64,000 nucleotides of DNA from an uncultured Calothrix sp. (GTDB taxonomy: Bacteria > Cyanobacteriota > Cyanobacteriia > Cyanobacteriales > Nostocaceae): positions 46,954 through 110,953 of the forward strand of contig CALJJQ010000023.1 in the NCBI GenBank assembly GCA_937973965.1, written 5' to 3'. This document shows, one piece after another, positions 1 to 8,925 of the stretch; within the stretch, counting starts at the first letter, position 1; each line of letters opens with the position of its first letter. The notes beneath the pieces are model-generated. The model made no database searches and was not told the origin of the DNA. It was given only the letters and a program-made list of their open reading frames with translations. The position numbers were made by a program, and so were the translations under genes.

Positions 1-1296
1 CTTTTGGTGGTGTCTGTGGTTATATATGTGGCAATTGGCCGCCAATTACGTGCTGCGGGACAGGATGTGATTTTACGGCAAAAAGCTGCTGCAAGGATGG
101 CTGCAAATGCTCAGGAGGCTGAGAATTCAGAGGATAAAGCTAATAATCAGTCGGGTGAGGATGCTGCTGTTGCGCAGTTGCAAATATTGCCGATTCCCAA
201 TCAGGATATTGAGGTAATTCGTGGCATTTTTGGGATTGATACTTTTTTTGCCACCCAAACAATTCCTTACCAGGAAGGTGTTATTTTTAATGGTAATTTA
301 CGAGGGGATGTGGAAACTACTTACTCCCAGTTAACTGCGAGTTTAGAAGAAAGGCTACCTGGAAAGTATCGACTGTTTTTAATTGAAAATAATGATGGTA
401 AGCCGGTGGTTGTAATTTTACCAACTCGCAATGACCCCCGTCCATCAACGACTGCTCAAAAAGTTTTTGCTGGGTTTTTGTTGATGGCTACATTGGGAAC
501 CAGTTTAGAAGCTGCGGGGATTTTACAGGGATTTGATTTTTTTGCGAATCCTTCTCGATATTTGGAAGTTTTGCCAATTGGATTAGGTATTTTTGCCAGT
601 TTGATAGCCCATGAACTCGGTCACTGGTTCGCAGCACGTCGTTACCAAGTGCGGTTGAGTTGGCCATTTTTCTTACCAGCAGTCCAAATCGGTTCCTTTG
701 GTGCGATTACGCGGTTTGAATCCCTTTTACCTCATCGTCAAGCATTGTTTGATATTGCGATCGCAGGTCCTGCTTTTGGCGGAATTGTCTCTCTGATGAT
801 GTTAATTGCTGGTTTACTTTTATCGGGAGGTGATCAACCGTTCCAGTTACCTAGGGAGTTTTTCCAAGGTTCGGTGTTAGTTGGTACTATTGCCAAGGTG
901 ATTCTTGGTACAACTCTCCAATCGGAATTAGTCCCTATTCATCCATTGGTAATTGTCGGTTGGATTGGATTGGTGATTACTGCTTTGAATCTGGTTCCGG
1001 CTGGTCAGTTGGATGGTGGTAGAATTGTCCAAGCGATCTACGGACGTAAAACCCTGGGACGAACGACTTTTGCCACTGTAGCTGTCCTGGGTCTGGTGGG
1101 TTTAGGAAATCCTTTGGCGTTGTATTGGGTAATTGTGATTTTGTTCCTCCAGCGCAATGTGGAACGTCCTAGTCTGAATGAATTAACTGAACCGGATGAT
1201 GCTCGTGCTGCATTGGGTTTATTGGCGTTGTTTTTAATGATTGCGACTCTCCTACCTTTAACACCTGGATTGGCTGGTAAGTTGGGATTAGGGTAA
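1..1296 (+). CDS. Site-2 protease (M50 family) membrane metalloprotease, 5' end cut by window
   Basis: The visible 430 residues carry the M50 zinc motif HELGH at about residue 203, in the context ASLIAHELGHWFAARRYQV, and a second metal-ligand motif NLVPAGQLDGGRI about 125 residues later. Several hydrophobic segments surround both motifs. The spacing and the cyanobacterial/plastid-type flanks resemble the EGY-like S2P group, which cleaves membrane proteins within the bilayer. The reading frame is open to the window edge and the first usable codon is TTG at position 4, so the true start probably lies upstream. The N-terminal stretch (residues 30-60) is charged and low complexity. The substrate is unknown. 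Family assignment is secure. Confidence 0.88.
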   Translation, partial: LLVVSVVIYVAIGRQLRAAGQDVILRQKAAARMAANAQEAENSEDKANNQSGEDAAVAQLQILPIPNQDIEVIRGIFGIDTFFATQTIPYQEGVIFNGNLRGDVETTYSQLTASLEERLPGKYRLFLIENNDGKPVVVILPTRNDPRPSTTAQKVFAGFLLMATLGTSLEAAGILQGFDFFANPSRYLEVLPIGLGIFASLIAHELGHWFAARRYQVRLSWPFFLPAVQIGSFGAITRFESLLPHRQALFDIAIAGPAFGGIVSLMMLIAGLLLSGGDQPFQLPREFFQGSVLVGTIAKVILGTTLQSELVPIHPLVIVGWIGLVITALNLVPAGQLDGGRIVQAIYGRKTLGRTTFATVAVLGLVGLGNPLALYWVIVILFLQRNVERPSLNELTEPDDARAALGLLALFLMIATLLPLTPGLAGKLGLG

Positions 1297-1400
1297 TTGG
1301 GGATTTTGGATTTTAGATTTTGGATTTTAAATTCTAGTAATTTCGCGTACCCACTGATTTTCCGCTTCCCGCAAGGTGAGCGGGAAGTTACGAAGGGTAA

Positions 1401-3545
1401 TTACTGATTTTTCACAATACAACCAAAGTCAGCTAAAACACGGGCATGATTACGTAATAATCCGAGTAAATTCAAGCGATTGCGACGAATATCCGGATTT
1501 TCGTCCATGACTAATACGCTGTCTTCTCCGTCAAAAAAGTTACTGACAGTAGGTTGAATTTCCAGGAAGGCTGTAACTAGCTGTTGGTAATTGCGCGACT
1601 CGCGACAAGTTTGGGTTTGGGGTAGGAGGTTCACGAGGGCTGTATATAATTTTTCCTCGGATGTTTTTTGGAATAATGGGGGTTGAATTAGGTTTTGGGG
1701 GTCTAGGGTTTGGGTATCGAGGTCGCCTTGGGTTGCAAGACGGGTGGAACGGTTGATGGGTTCGTAGATTTGCCCTAGGGTTCCGTTTTCCCGGATTTGT
1801 TGCAAGTAGGTGGCTCGTTGACGGACATCGAGGACGTCACTAAGGGCACGTTGGGTATATTCTGTATCATTGTCCCCGATAACGGCGTTGACTAAATCGT
1901 AGTCGATGTGGTGTTCCTCTTGGAGGAGGGTACGCAGTCTTTGACAGAAGAAGTCTTGAAGTAAGGTGATTAATTCCGCAGCATTTTTGTGGTAGGTTTG
2001 GGCGAAGGCGGTGGCACTATCATGAATGAGTTGGAGAAGATTAAGGGGTAAATTTCCAGCCCAGGTAATGTTAATAATAGCGTTAGCTGCACGCCGGAGG
2101 GCAAAGGGGTCGGAGGAACCGGAGGGTATCATCCCTAAGCCAAAAATACTGACTAATGTGTCTAGCTTATCCGCGATCGCCACAATTTGACCAACCTTAG
2201 TTTGAGGGAGGATATCTCCTGCATGTCGTGGTAGGTAATGTTCAAAGATGGCTGTGGCTACTGGTTCTGGTTCGTTACCCTTGCGGGCATATTTTTCCCC
2301 CATTACCCCTTGCAGTTCGGGGAATTCATATACCATTTGGCTAACTAGGTCGGCTTTACATAATAGGGCTGCCCGTTGGGTATAATTAGTTTCTGGTTCA
2401 CCTAACTGCAACTGTTGACTAATTAGGCTCGCAATATGACAAATCCGGTCTACCTTGGCGCGGAGGGAACCTAAATCTTCTTGAAATGTAACTGTTTCTA
2501 ATTTCGGCAAGAGATTTTCTAAGGGTTTTTCCAGGTCTTTATCGTAAAAATATTGACCATCGGCTAACCGGGCCCGAATTACCCTAGCGTTACCATCGGC
2601 AATAATGTCGGCTTTGCTAGGGTCGCCGTTGGATATGGTAATAAAATTGGGTAATAGTTCCTGGTCTTGTTTAAATACTGGGAAATAACGCTGGTGTGTC
2701 ACCATGACGGTGGTAATCACTTCGGTGGGTAATTCCAGGTATTCTGGTTCAAATTTACCAACTACCGCATTGGGCCATTCCACCAAATTGACGACTTCTG
2801 CTAATAAATCTGGGTATATTTCCGCACGTCCACCAATCCTGGCGGCCGCAGCTTTTGTTTGTTCCGTAATTACTTGTGCCCTTTCTGCCCCGTCCACCAT
2901 GATATAACCGCTACGTAAACTTTCTACGTATGTTTGGGCATGAGGAATACTAATATCGGCCGGATGTAAAACCCGATGTCCGCGAGAAAGGCGATCGCTG
3001 ATCACCACATCCTTACCGTTTTCAATTTTCATCGGTAAAACTGCATCATCCAACAGAGCGACTAACCAGCGAATCGGACGGGAAAAACGCAAGTCACCAT
3101 CACCCCAACGCATCAACCGCTTACCTTCCAAGTTGAATATCCACTGGGGAACTAATTCGCTCAGAATTTCGTTAATGGGACGACCGGGAATCAATTTGTT
3201 GATAAAAACAAAATCTCCCTTATCCGTCGGACGTATCTCCAAGGCTGCAACATCCACACCTTGTTTTTTCGCAAATCCCAAGGCTGCGGGGGTGGGATTA
3301 CCATCCTTAAATGCTGCTTGGGCTGGTGGTCCTTTCACTTCCTCCCTGCGATCGCTCTGTTGGCTGGGTAATCCTGTAATCAAAACCGCCAAGCGTCGCG
3401 GAGTCCCATAGATTTTAATATCATCCCGCTCTAAACCATATTCGTCAAGACTTTGGGGAATGCGATCGCGCCACTGTTGTATCGCACTACTCACAAAACT
3501 GGCGGGGAGTTCTTCTGTACCAACTTCTAATAAAAATGCAGGCAT
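1401..3545 (-). CDS. glyS: Glycyl-tRNA synthetase beta subunit
   Basis: The 714-residue protein has the usual length of bacterial GlyS and starts with the family signature [15 protein letters not shown]. It also contains the conserved block [17 protein letters not shown] and an HD-like segment ([12 protein letters not shown]) followed by [15 protein letters not shown] and [14 protein letters not shown], all typical of the beta chain. The beta subunit binds tRNA-Gly and works with the catalytic alpha subunit (GlyQ) in an alpha2beta2 enzyme in the cytosol. No glyQ lies in the window, which is normal for cyanobacteria where the two genes are often separate. It is transcribed alone, convergent with the preceding protease gene. 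Confidence 0.96.
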   Translation of the reverse strand: MPAFLLEVGTEELPASFVSSAIQQWRDRIPQSLDEYGLERDDIKIYGTPRRLAVLITGLPSQQSDRREEVKGPPAQAAFKDGNPTPAALGFAKKQGVDVAALEIRPTDKGDFVFINKLIPGRPINEILSELVPQWIFNLEGKRLMRWGDGDLRFSRPIRWLVALLDDAVLPMKIENGKDVVISDRLSRGHRVLHPADISIPHAQTYVESLRSGYIMVDGAERAQVITEQTKAAAARIGGRAEIYPDLLAEVVNLVEWPNAVVGKFEPEYLELPTEVITTVMVTHQRYFPVFKQDQELLPNFITISNGDPSKADIIADGNARVIRARLADGQYFYDKDLEKPLENLLPKLETVTFQEDLGSLRAKVDRICHIASLISQQLQLGEPETNYTQRAALLCKADLVSQMVYEFPELQGVMGEKYARKGNEPEPVATAIFEHYLPRHAGDILPQTKVGQIVAIADKLDTLVSIFGLGMIPSGSSDPFALRRAANAIINITWAGNLPLNLLQLIHDSATAFAQTYHKNAAELITLLQDFFCQRLRTLLQEEHHIDYDLVNAVIGDNDTEYTQRALSDVLDVRQRATYLQQIRENGTLGQIYEPINRSTRLATQGDLDTQTLDPQNLIQPPLFQKTSEEKLYTALVNLLPQTQTCRESRNYQQLVTAFLEIQPTVSNFFDGEDSVLVMDENPDIRRNRLNLLGLLRNHARVLADFGCIVKNQ

Positions 3546-3866
3546 AAAGGATTTGTTTCTGGGATTGCAGATTTAAATTTTATAGCAGAATGCAGAAGAC
3601 AGGATACGGTCGTCAGGAGATAGGAGACAGACATTAGGGGGTATCTGATGAAAACCCTGGATCAGGACATGTTTGTAGAATCGGCTTCTAGCTTTTTTGC
3701 ATAAGCAATATTCTCTTAGCACACATTTGGATGTAGTTATAAATCCCAATTTGCACCAAAATCGGTGAGAAAATGGGTTAAAGTATTATGTAAAGAAAAA
3801 TTAACAGTTTGATACTGAATTTTTCCCTTGATTATTTTTGGGTTTATTGTCAATTAACAAACAACC
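3546..3866. other. Divergent intergenic region between glyS and DUF2141 gene
   Basis: This 321-bp spacer separates two divergent genes and must hold both promoters. It contains short direct motifs such as GGATACGGTCGTCAGGAGATAGG but no ORF or clear terminator. No specific operator could be recognised. Confidence 0.5.
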
Positions 3867-4292
3867 ATGCAAGAGCGCTCTAGCCTACCATCCAGCAACT
3901 GCATCGATACCACTAGTACTCTAACGGTTGAAATAGACAACCTCCGTAATTATTTAGGAAAAGTATACGTCAGCTTGTTTGCCGATGGTAAGGGATTTCC
4001 TAATAATGCCAAAAATGCTGTCCAGGTAAAAATACTGGAAATAACTGATATACCCCTCGTAATTAAGTTTGATAGATTACAACCAGGTGATTATGCGATC
4101 GCGCTCATCCATGATGAAAATGGTGATGGTAAGTTAAATTGCAATATCCTCGGTATTCCCACGGAAGGTTTTGGTTTTTCCCAAAATCCACCAGTGCGAA
4201 TTGGTTCTCCTAAGTTTCAGGAAACCATGTTTCGAGTTAGTGGTGCAAATACAACTGTCAAAATCAAGGTAATTTATTTGTTGGGTGGTTAG
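3867..4292 (+). CDS. DUF2141 domain protein
   Basis: The 141-residue product matches the DUF2141 beta-sandwich pattern: LTVEIDNLRNYLGKVYVSLF near residue 18, a central PGDYAIALIHDENGDGKLN block with an Asp/Asn-rich turn, and GIPTEGFGFSQNP toward the end. Proteins of this family are usually exported in Gram-negatives. Here no signal peptide is visible, as the N-terminus is polar with a single Cys, so either it is cytosolic or the start is elsewhere. The Asp-rich DENGDGKLN loop could bind a metal ion (inference). The function of the family is unknown. It is monocistronic and divergent from glyS. Confidence 0.8.
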   Translation: MQERSSLPSSNCIDTTSTLTVEIDNLRNYLGKVYVSLFADGKGFPNNAKNAVQVKILEITDIPLVIKFDRLQPGDYAIALIHDENGDGKLNCNILGIPTEGFGFSQNPPVRIGSPKFQETMFRVSGANTTVKIKVIYLLGG

Positions 4293-4394
4293 CAGAGGAT
4301 TTGAAATTTTAGATTTTGGATTTGGGATTGCTGTGGTCTTTTTTTGTTCTAGATTACTCCCAATTTCCAGACAAAAGTGACATGTCGCATCTCT

Positions 4395-4871
4395 CTAAGG
4401 TGCTAGATTCAGTGATGATTTATTAATCAAAATATCATTTTGAAAGTGCAGGGTTACACTCCAATAGGAATTAATTTCACCTGTATTCGATAGGTTGTGT
4501 TCACCTGCATAAATATCTTGATGACTCCACTGATAAATTTTTTCATGGATTTTGGTATCAGAATAATCAACTTCATGTTCGTAGACTAAAATTCCATCCC
4601 AGCCAATAATATCACGAACTTCATCGTAGGACATACCAGGAGATAGGAAATTATATAAATCTCGTTTAATTTCTGATTGAATTCTAGAGGGTTGAATTCG
4701 CATGTCAGTTTGAGGATTTTGAGAGAAAATCCTCCACATAGAACTAATTGATAAATTGGGGAACTGACTAAGAAAAAAATCTCTCTGGAAGTATATTAAA
4801 ATAACCCATCCGGATAAGGCAATGGATAATAAAATTGAATATTTCATGAGAAAAAAGGGTGGAAAAACCAC
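4395..4871 (-). CDS. Small membrane-anchored hypothetical protein (SmpA/OmlA-like motif)
   Basis: The 158-residue protein starts with a hydrophobic N-terminus (MKYSILLSIALSGWVILIYF from residue 9, the more likely start at about 4847), probably a membrane anchor or uncleaved signal. The middle contains LSPGMSYDEVRDIIGWDG, which resembles the 'G-M-S/T-x-x-E-V-x-x-x-x-G' pattern of SmpA/OmlA (BamE-like) domains, followed by a beta-rich tail. It is the last gene of a leftward group of three small exported proteins (45 bp after the next one). No precise function can be assigned. Confidence 0.65.
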   Translation of the reverse strand: MVFPPFFLMKYSILLSIALSGWVILIYFQRDFFLSQFPNLSISSMWRIFSQNPQTDMRIQPSRIQSEIKRDLYNFLSPGMSYDEVRDIIGWDGILVYEHEVDYSDTKIHEKIYQWSHQDIYAGEHNLSNTGEINSYWSVTLHFQNDILINKSSLNLAP

Positions 4872-4915
4872 CCCCAGGTTGATTAACGATGGATAATAGC
4901 AAAAAATGTTAACAA

Positions 4916-5308
4916 TTACCGTACACCAGCAGTTGTTTCGTGAGAGTTGCTGTAGGTGTTAGTAATAGTTTTAATAGTACCATCTACCTTTGTGATAATA
5001 CGCTCATAAAAATTACCAGTTAAGTGAGAACCAGCAGCATGAACGGTAAATTCATCAAAGGAAACTTTCGTCGCACCACCACAGAAATAAGTACATGATG
5101 AAGCACTAACATCTCCATCCACATAAATTTTATTTGCCCAAGAAGCATACTCTTCGTTACGGTGAGAAATGGTTTTAGAATCAAGATTTAAATTGGTATT
5201 AGTTGTACTATGACTATTAACCCACTCGTTACGAACAAAGGTTTCCCCAGCAAGGGCTGGTAAGCTAATAAAAGTTGCCAAAATTGCTAAACCAAGAACT
5301 TTTTTCAT
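4916..5308 (-). CDS. Small secreted hypothetical protein
   Basis: The frame is open from 5359, but the start at 5308 is preferred. It begins MKKVLGLAILATFISLPALA, a classic Sec signal peptide with an AxA-type cleavage site, and is preceded by AGGTGA at good spacing. The mature part of about 110 residues is rich in Thr, Ser and Asn and has two Cys close together (SSCTYFCGG), probably disulphide-bonded. It is not recognised as any named family. It lies 28 bp downstream of the next exported protein and is probably co-transcribed with it. Confidence 0.72.
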   Translation of the reverse strand: MKKVLGLAILATFISLPALAGETFVRNEWVNSHSTTNTNLNLDSKTISHRNEEYASWANKIYVDGDVSASSCTYFCGGATKVSFDEFTVHAAGSHLTGNFYERIITKVDGTIKTITNTYSNSHETTAGVR

Positions 5309-5336
5309 GATTTCACCTGTGATAGTAATTGACAAG

Positions 5337-5954
5337 TTAATTGTTGTTTTCAGTCTCATTTTTTGGTAATTCCTGAGACTGGAACCTGATAGATTTATTA
5401 GGTTCTTTTGTATTAGTTCTATCTATAGATACCCCTTGACAAACAGCAGCAATAGTTGGAAAGCTGTCGGGGTTAAGCTGTACACCTGCGCTGATTAATT
5501 CAGAACAAGCACGAGCGTTAATAATCTCTACGTCATATTGTGTTTTACGAGCAATAGTTTCTGCCATTCGCTTACAAGTACCTGCTAAACTTCCTCCTAA
5601 AGGAATTACGAAAGCTGCATTGATACCGTAGGATGAATTGTTGGAGAAACTGATTCCATCAAAGGAACTAACGGAGGTTCCTAATACTAAGGAAGGTCGC
5701 GGACAAACAACATGCATCCCTGCGATTCCTTGGATTTTATAAGCTGCGGATTCGCCAAGATTATATACTCCAGTTTGATTAATTGCTGATGAATTACGCT
5801 GTTGATTATCTAGCTTTTGTTCTTGAGTCGGTTGAGATTGGGAATTAACTGTATTGTTTACTGATTGAGCTTGGACTTCTACATCTGTGCTGACTACGAC
5901 GAGTAGACATAGCAAGGAACTATTGCTTAAGGTTGCTAAAAGTTTGCTAAACAT
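5337..5954 (-). CDS. Secreted hypothetical protein with conserved Cys
   Basis: The 205-residue protein has an N-terminal hydrophobic signal (LLATLSNSSLLCLLVVVST, cleavage near VQAQ) and then an Asn/Gln-rich linker. A compact region follows with several Cys (VVCPRPS, GTCKRMAE, ARACSEL, AVCQGV) and a Gly-rich stretch NAAFVIPLGGSLAGTC. The pattern resembles small exported proteins seen widely in filamentous cyanobacteria, but no function is known to me. It heads a three-gene leftward group of exported proteins. Confidence 0.68.
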   Translation of the reverse strand: MFSKLLATLSNSSLLCLLVVVSTDVEVQAQSVNNTVNSQSQPTQEQKLDNQQRNSSAINQTGVYNLGESAAYKIQGIAGMHVVCPRPSLVLGTSVSSFDGISFSNNSSYGINAAFVIPLGGSLAGTCKRMAETIARKTQYDVEIINARACSELISAGVQLNPDSFPTIAAVCQGVSIDRTNTKEPNKSIRFQSQELPKNETENNN

Positions 5955-6498
5955 TGGATGTTTTAATTATTGAAATTTCTGATTAAAACAGTTTTGCAAG
6001 ATAAAATTTTTCACCTGGATTGGGTAGGGTTGATGGTTTTTATTCCCTTTCATTTTCTAATTTATTAGTGATTTACTTGTGTGATTTGAGTTTTGTTGCT
6101 CGCTCATCACACTCTCATATTCCCAGGAATTTCTGGATATGACGAGGGGAGTTTTGGGGGATTAGGTGGGTGATTTGACTATCGTTTTTCCCGTAAAAGT
6201 TGTTAACTTTGTAAAGTTATTTAAATTAAGAAAAGTTAATTACTTTTTGAAAGAATAATAAGGAAATATTGAAGAGACTGCAAAGATAGAAACAAAGTCA
6301 TCAATAGTTTGTATGATGCAAATAGAAGAATTCACTGATACAATTTTTGCATACAGTACCCTAATTATCTTGTTGGTATGGATATTTGTATCCGTTTATC
6401 AGCTAGAATTTGGATATTGTATAGTTAGGTATCAAGAGGTGGGATTAGAAAAAATAAATGGCAAATTAAATTTCCGAATATAGCTCTGAATTTGTATA

Positions 6499-6600
6499 CC
6501 TAAATTTTTCACAAATTCCTGAAACTTTCAGGGAGTAGGGAGCAACAGGAAAATAAATCTGTTCTCAAGACTTTTGAGAGACTTGTGATAAATCCAGGTA
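6499..6600. repeat. Family A small TIR element (copy A1)
   Basis: This 102-bp element starts with a diverged CCTAAATTTTTCACAAA and ends with ACTTGTGATAAATCCAGGTA, imperfect inverted copies of each other. The inside carries CTGAAACTTTCAGGGAGTAGGGAG, shared with the other A copies. Confidence 0.7.
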
Positions 6601-6958
6601 TGGAGTTTGCTATTTGCATGTAGTGTGGCTTTAGCTATAAAAGTATTTTTCGTACTTGCACAAGAATTTAATTTGTTTTGACAAATATTGATTCCAATAG
6701 ATAATCTTACCAAAATCCAACTTTTCACTGTTTGATTTTTTCATTTCAATGCAAGTTGGAAATTACTATAACTTCTCTATAAGGAACTTTTTTAACTATC
6801 AATTTTTCCAAGTTTGACTCCAGCCTTATATATATACATCAGGACAAAATCTGGTTTTTAAAAAGCAATTAATTGATGCAATGGCTAGTAATATCTTAAT
6901 ACTGGATTAAAAATTTGACCAATCAGCTATATTTATCACGATTCTGTCATGTCGTTAA

Positions 6959-7116
6959 ATCTGCATTTGAAGCAAATCCCTAAAACTGACAGGGAGTAGG
7001 GAATAGAAGGAAAATCAATACTTAACTTGGAGTTGATACCTGACGGGGAAGCAGGGGAAGAAAATGTATCAAAATTTGAGTGAAATGCTACAACTGACTT
7101 GTGAGAAATCTAGATA
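6959..7116. repeat. Family A element carrying a nested family B element (copy A2)
   Basis: The left part (CTGACAGGGAGTAGGGAATAG) and the right end (ACTTGTGAGAAATCTAGATA) belong to family A. The middle, 7018-7091, is a family B element with GAAAATGTATCAAAATTTG. The total length exceeds other A copies by about the length of B, as expected for an insertion. Confidence 0.65.
7018..7091. repeat. Family B small TIR element, nested (copy B1)
   Basis: This copy has GTTGATAC near its left end and TGTATCAAAATTTGAGTG near its right end, forming the inverted pair typical of family B, with the GGGGAAGCAGGGGAAG core. Confidence 0.65.
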
Positions 7117-7250
7117 AATCAAAACCCATTTTTCACAAAATTCACAGTTTTCAAGGGGATAGAAAGTAGTCTATATGTCATGCTAATACCAAAACCTATG
7201 ACAATGATTTTTTCACCACCTCTGGATCAAGCGAGTGAACAATCGACTGA

Positions 7251-7377
7251 ACTACAGCAATCCGATTTAAGTCGTGAAAAATAGCGTACCGTTGACTGAT
7301 GACTGTTAACCGTTAACTGTCATCCTTTAATAATCCTACATGTAAGATTTCACAAATCCCCCTCGGAATGCTGTAGT
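7251..7377. repeat. Family E TIR element, 127 bp (copy E1)
   Basis: The ends ACTACAGCAATCCGA and TCGGAATGCTGTAGT are inverted copies with one mismatch in 15. The interior contains GACTGTTAACCGTTAACTG and GTCGTGAAAAATAGCGTACC. The same sequence, reverse-complemented and closely similar throughout, is at about 31994-32127. Confidence 0.8.
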
Positions 7378-7433
7378 TAAAGTTTACAAATTTTCATCAA
7401 TTCTCATAGTTTATCAAAATTAGGTTATCAATA

Positions 7434-8141
7434 ATGAATACTCAAAGTATATTGGAAGTTGCGGATAGAATTGTATCGGAAAAAACTGGTAAGCATTTGA
7501 CGGATTTACAATTGGATTTATTACAAGCTGCTTGTGAAAATAAAACCTATGAGGAATTTGCCTTGAGTCGTGGTTATTGTTTAGATTATATCAAAAAGGA
7601 TGTGGGTGCAGAATTATGGCATGTATTATCAACAAGTTTGGGAGAGAAAGTGACGAAAAAGAATTTTCGTCATGCATTTGAGCGATATTATCAGCTTTTC
7701 GTCATCAATAGTGACAATGAATTGCCATCGGTAAATTTTTTTCATAGTGTTGAGACACCCCATTTATCAACTTTTTGCTCAATTCAATCTAACAAATCTC
7801 CAATTATTGCATTGATTAACTGCGGTGAGCAACAAAAGAACTTGTTAATTGATAACTTACTAGAAAAAATTCCAGATGATTTCCCCTTGGAAGATAAACG
7901 CTATGCTTTAGCAGATCATCTTGTTTCTTTACAGCAGGTTTCAGAATCCAAAAAATGTGTTGATCAGGGTATCTATCGCTTTCCTCGTCAAGAGGAAGCA
8001 AAAAAGCAAATCTATTACCTATTGTATCAATACCTGACGAATTTTCCTTGTCTGATTATTTTAGATAATATAGACAACTTATTCACAGCGATGGAATTGG
8101 GGAAGGAAAATCCGCCAAACTCTCATCATGTAAAATCATAA
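7434..8141 (+). CDS. Truncated STAND-type protein: vMAP-like HTH domain plus degenerate NTPase start
   Basis: Residues 1-90 match the N-terminal helical domain found at the head of many cyanobacterial NB-ARC/WD40 or AAA regulators. The pattern is LTDLQLDLLQAACENKTYEEFA, then a helix-turn-helix-like YCLDYIKKDVGAELWHVLS and GEKVTKKNFRHAFERY. An NTPase-like segment follows, but the P-loop (GKT/GKS) is missing where INCGEQQKNLL stands, while a Walker-B-like FPCLIILDNIDNLF is present near residue 215. The protein stops about 20 residues after it, so it is far shorter than usual family members (often over 1000 residues). It is probably a remnant or a stand-alone adaptor. It ends 5 bp before a convergent gene. 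Confidence 0.65.
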   Translation: MNTQSILEVADRIVSEKTGKHLTDLQLDLLQAACENKTYEEFALSRGYCLDYIKKDVGAELWHVLSTSLGEKVTKKNFRHAFERYYQLFVINSDNELPSVNFFHSVETPHLSTFCSIQSNKSPIIALINCGEQQKNLLIDNLLEKIPDDFPLEDKRYALADHLVSLQQVSESKKCVDQGIYRFPRQEEAKKQIYYLLYQYLTNFPCLIILDNIDNLFTAMELGKENPPNSHHVKS

Positions 8142-8145
8142 TTGA

Positions 8146-8925
8146 TTATGCATGTCGTTGCAAAACGATAATTTGTGTTCCCACCACTGGATTGCGTGCA
8201 ATTAAATGGTCTTGCATATCCATAATTTCTAAATGGGTAAAATCTAAATCTTGCGATCGCAACCAAATATCGGTGGCAATTTCGTCCTGCTCAGATGTGG
8301 ACAAATTATACCAGTCATCACTGAGTTTTACCGACAGGGTACTACTGGCAAAATTTACCTGAATTGACTTTACCATCCCCTGGGCAATGCGATCGCTAAT
8401 GTTGGCAATTTGGCTTTCAATGGCTGCAATCAGGTTTTGTTCGGGGGTCAAAGGTGTGATTTCGGGAATGGTTTCTGGTTCAACGGGGGTCTCTACAGCA
8501 GTAATTTCCGGAGTCGGTTCTGGTGTTGATTGTGCGATCGCTTCTGGGGTTGGTTCTACCTCTGGGGAAGTGGTTTCCTCTAGGATGGGATTTTCGGGTG
8601 TTGGTTCCGGTGTCGCTGTGCTAACACTTGCTATTGGTGTCGGTTCTATTTCGGGATTGGTTTGCTGATGGAATAGATTAGTTCCTCGCCAAATCACTAC
8701 TACAGCGACACCAGCTATAATTATACCCGGTAAGATGGAGGGAATTTTTCCCCAAAAACCAGACCTGGGACTTTCCCTAGTCTCCTCCTGTTCCAGCTTT
8801 GTCACCGTATTTTCTAAAATACCAATTGTCCCCCGCAATAACTGAATCACCTTCTCCTTCCAAAAAGGTTGTCGAGTTCGTCGTGGTTGATTATTTCCTG
8901 GTTGTCGGTTTCGATAATTAGACAT
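8146..8925 (-). CDS. Single-TM protein with Pro/Thr/Glu-rich linker and small C-terminal domain
   Basis: The 259-residue protein has a basic N-terminus (NYRNRQPGNNQPRRTRQ), a membrane segment at about residues 66-83 (SILPGIIIAGVAVVVIW) and a long PTPE-rich linker (about 92-157). A folded C-terminal domain of about 95 residues contains LSVKLSDDWYNLSTSEQDE and ends in IIVLQRHA. The layout suggests a domain held in the periplasm by a flexible stalk. It resembles conserved cyanobacterial hypotheticals; no function is known. Confidence 0.72.
   Translation of the reverse strand: MSNYRNRQPGNNQPRRTRQPFWKEKVIQLLRGTIGILENTVTKLEQEETRESPRSGFWGKIPSILPGIIIAGVAVVVIWRGTNLFHQQTNPEIEPTPIASVSTATPEPTPENPILEETTSPEVEPTPEAIAQSTPEPTPEITAVETPVEPETIPEITPLTPEQNLIAAIESQIANISDRIAQGMVKSIQVNFASSTLSVKLSDDWYNLSTSEQDEIATDIWLRSQDLDFTHLEIMDMQDHLIARNPVVGTQIIVLQRHA

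Larger units (their letters stand above)
5955..7433. other. Gene-poor, repeat-rich intergenic region
   Basis: This nearly 1.5-kb AT-rich stretch has no convincing gene; the only sizeable frame (6528-6728, minus) lies across a repeat. It holds two copies of repeat family A, one interrupted by family B, and a full copy of family E. They are listed separately. Confidence 0.7.

Noticed and set aside
6528..6728. Possible 66-codon gene on the minus strand
   Set aside because: It runs through the right half of a family A repeat, starts without a ribosome-binding site and has no recognisable domain.
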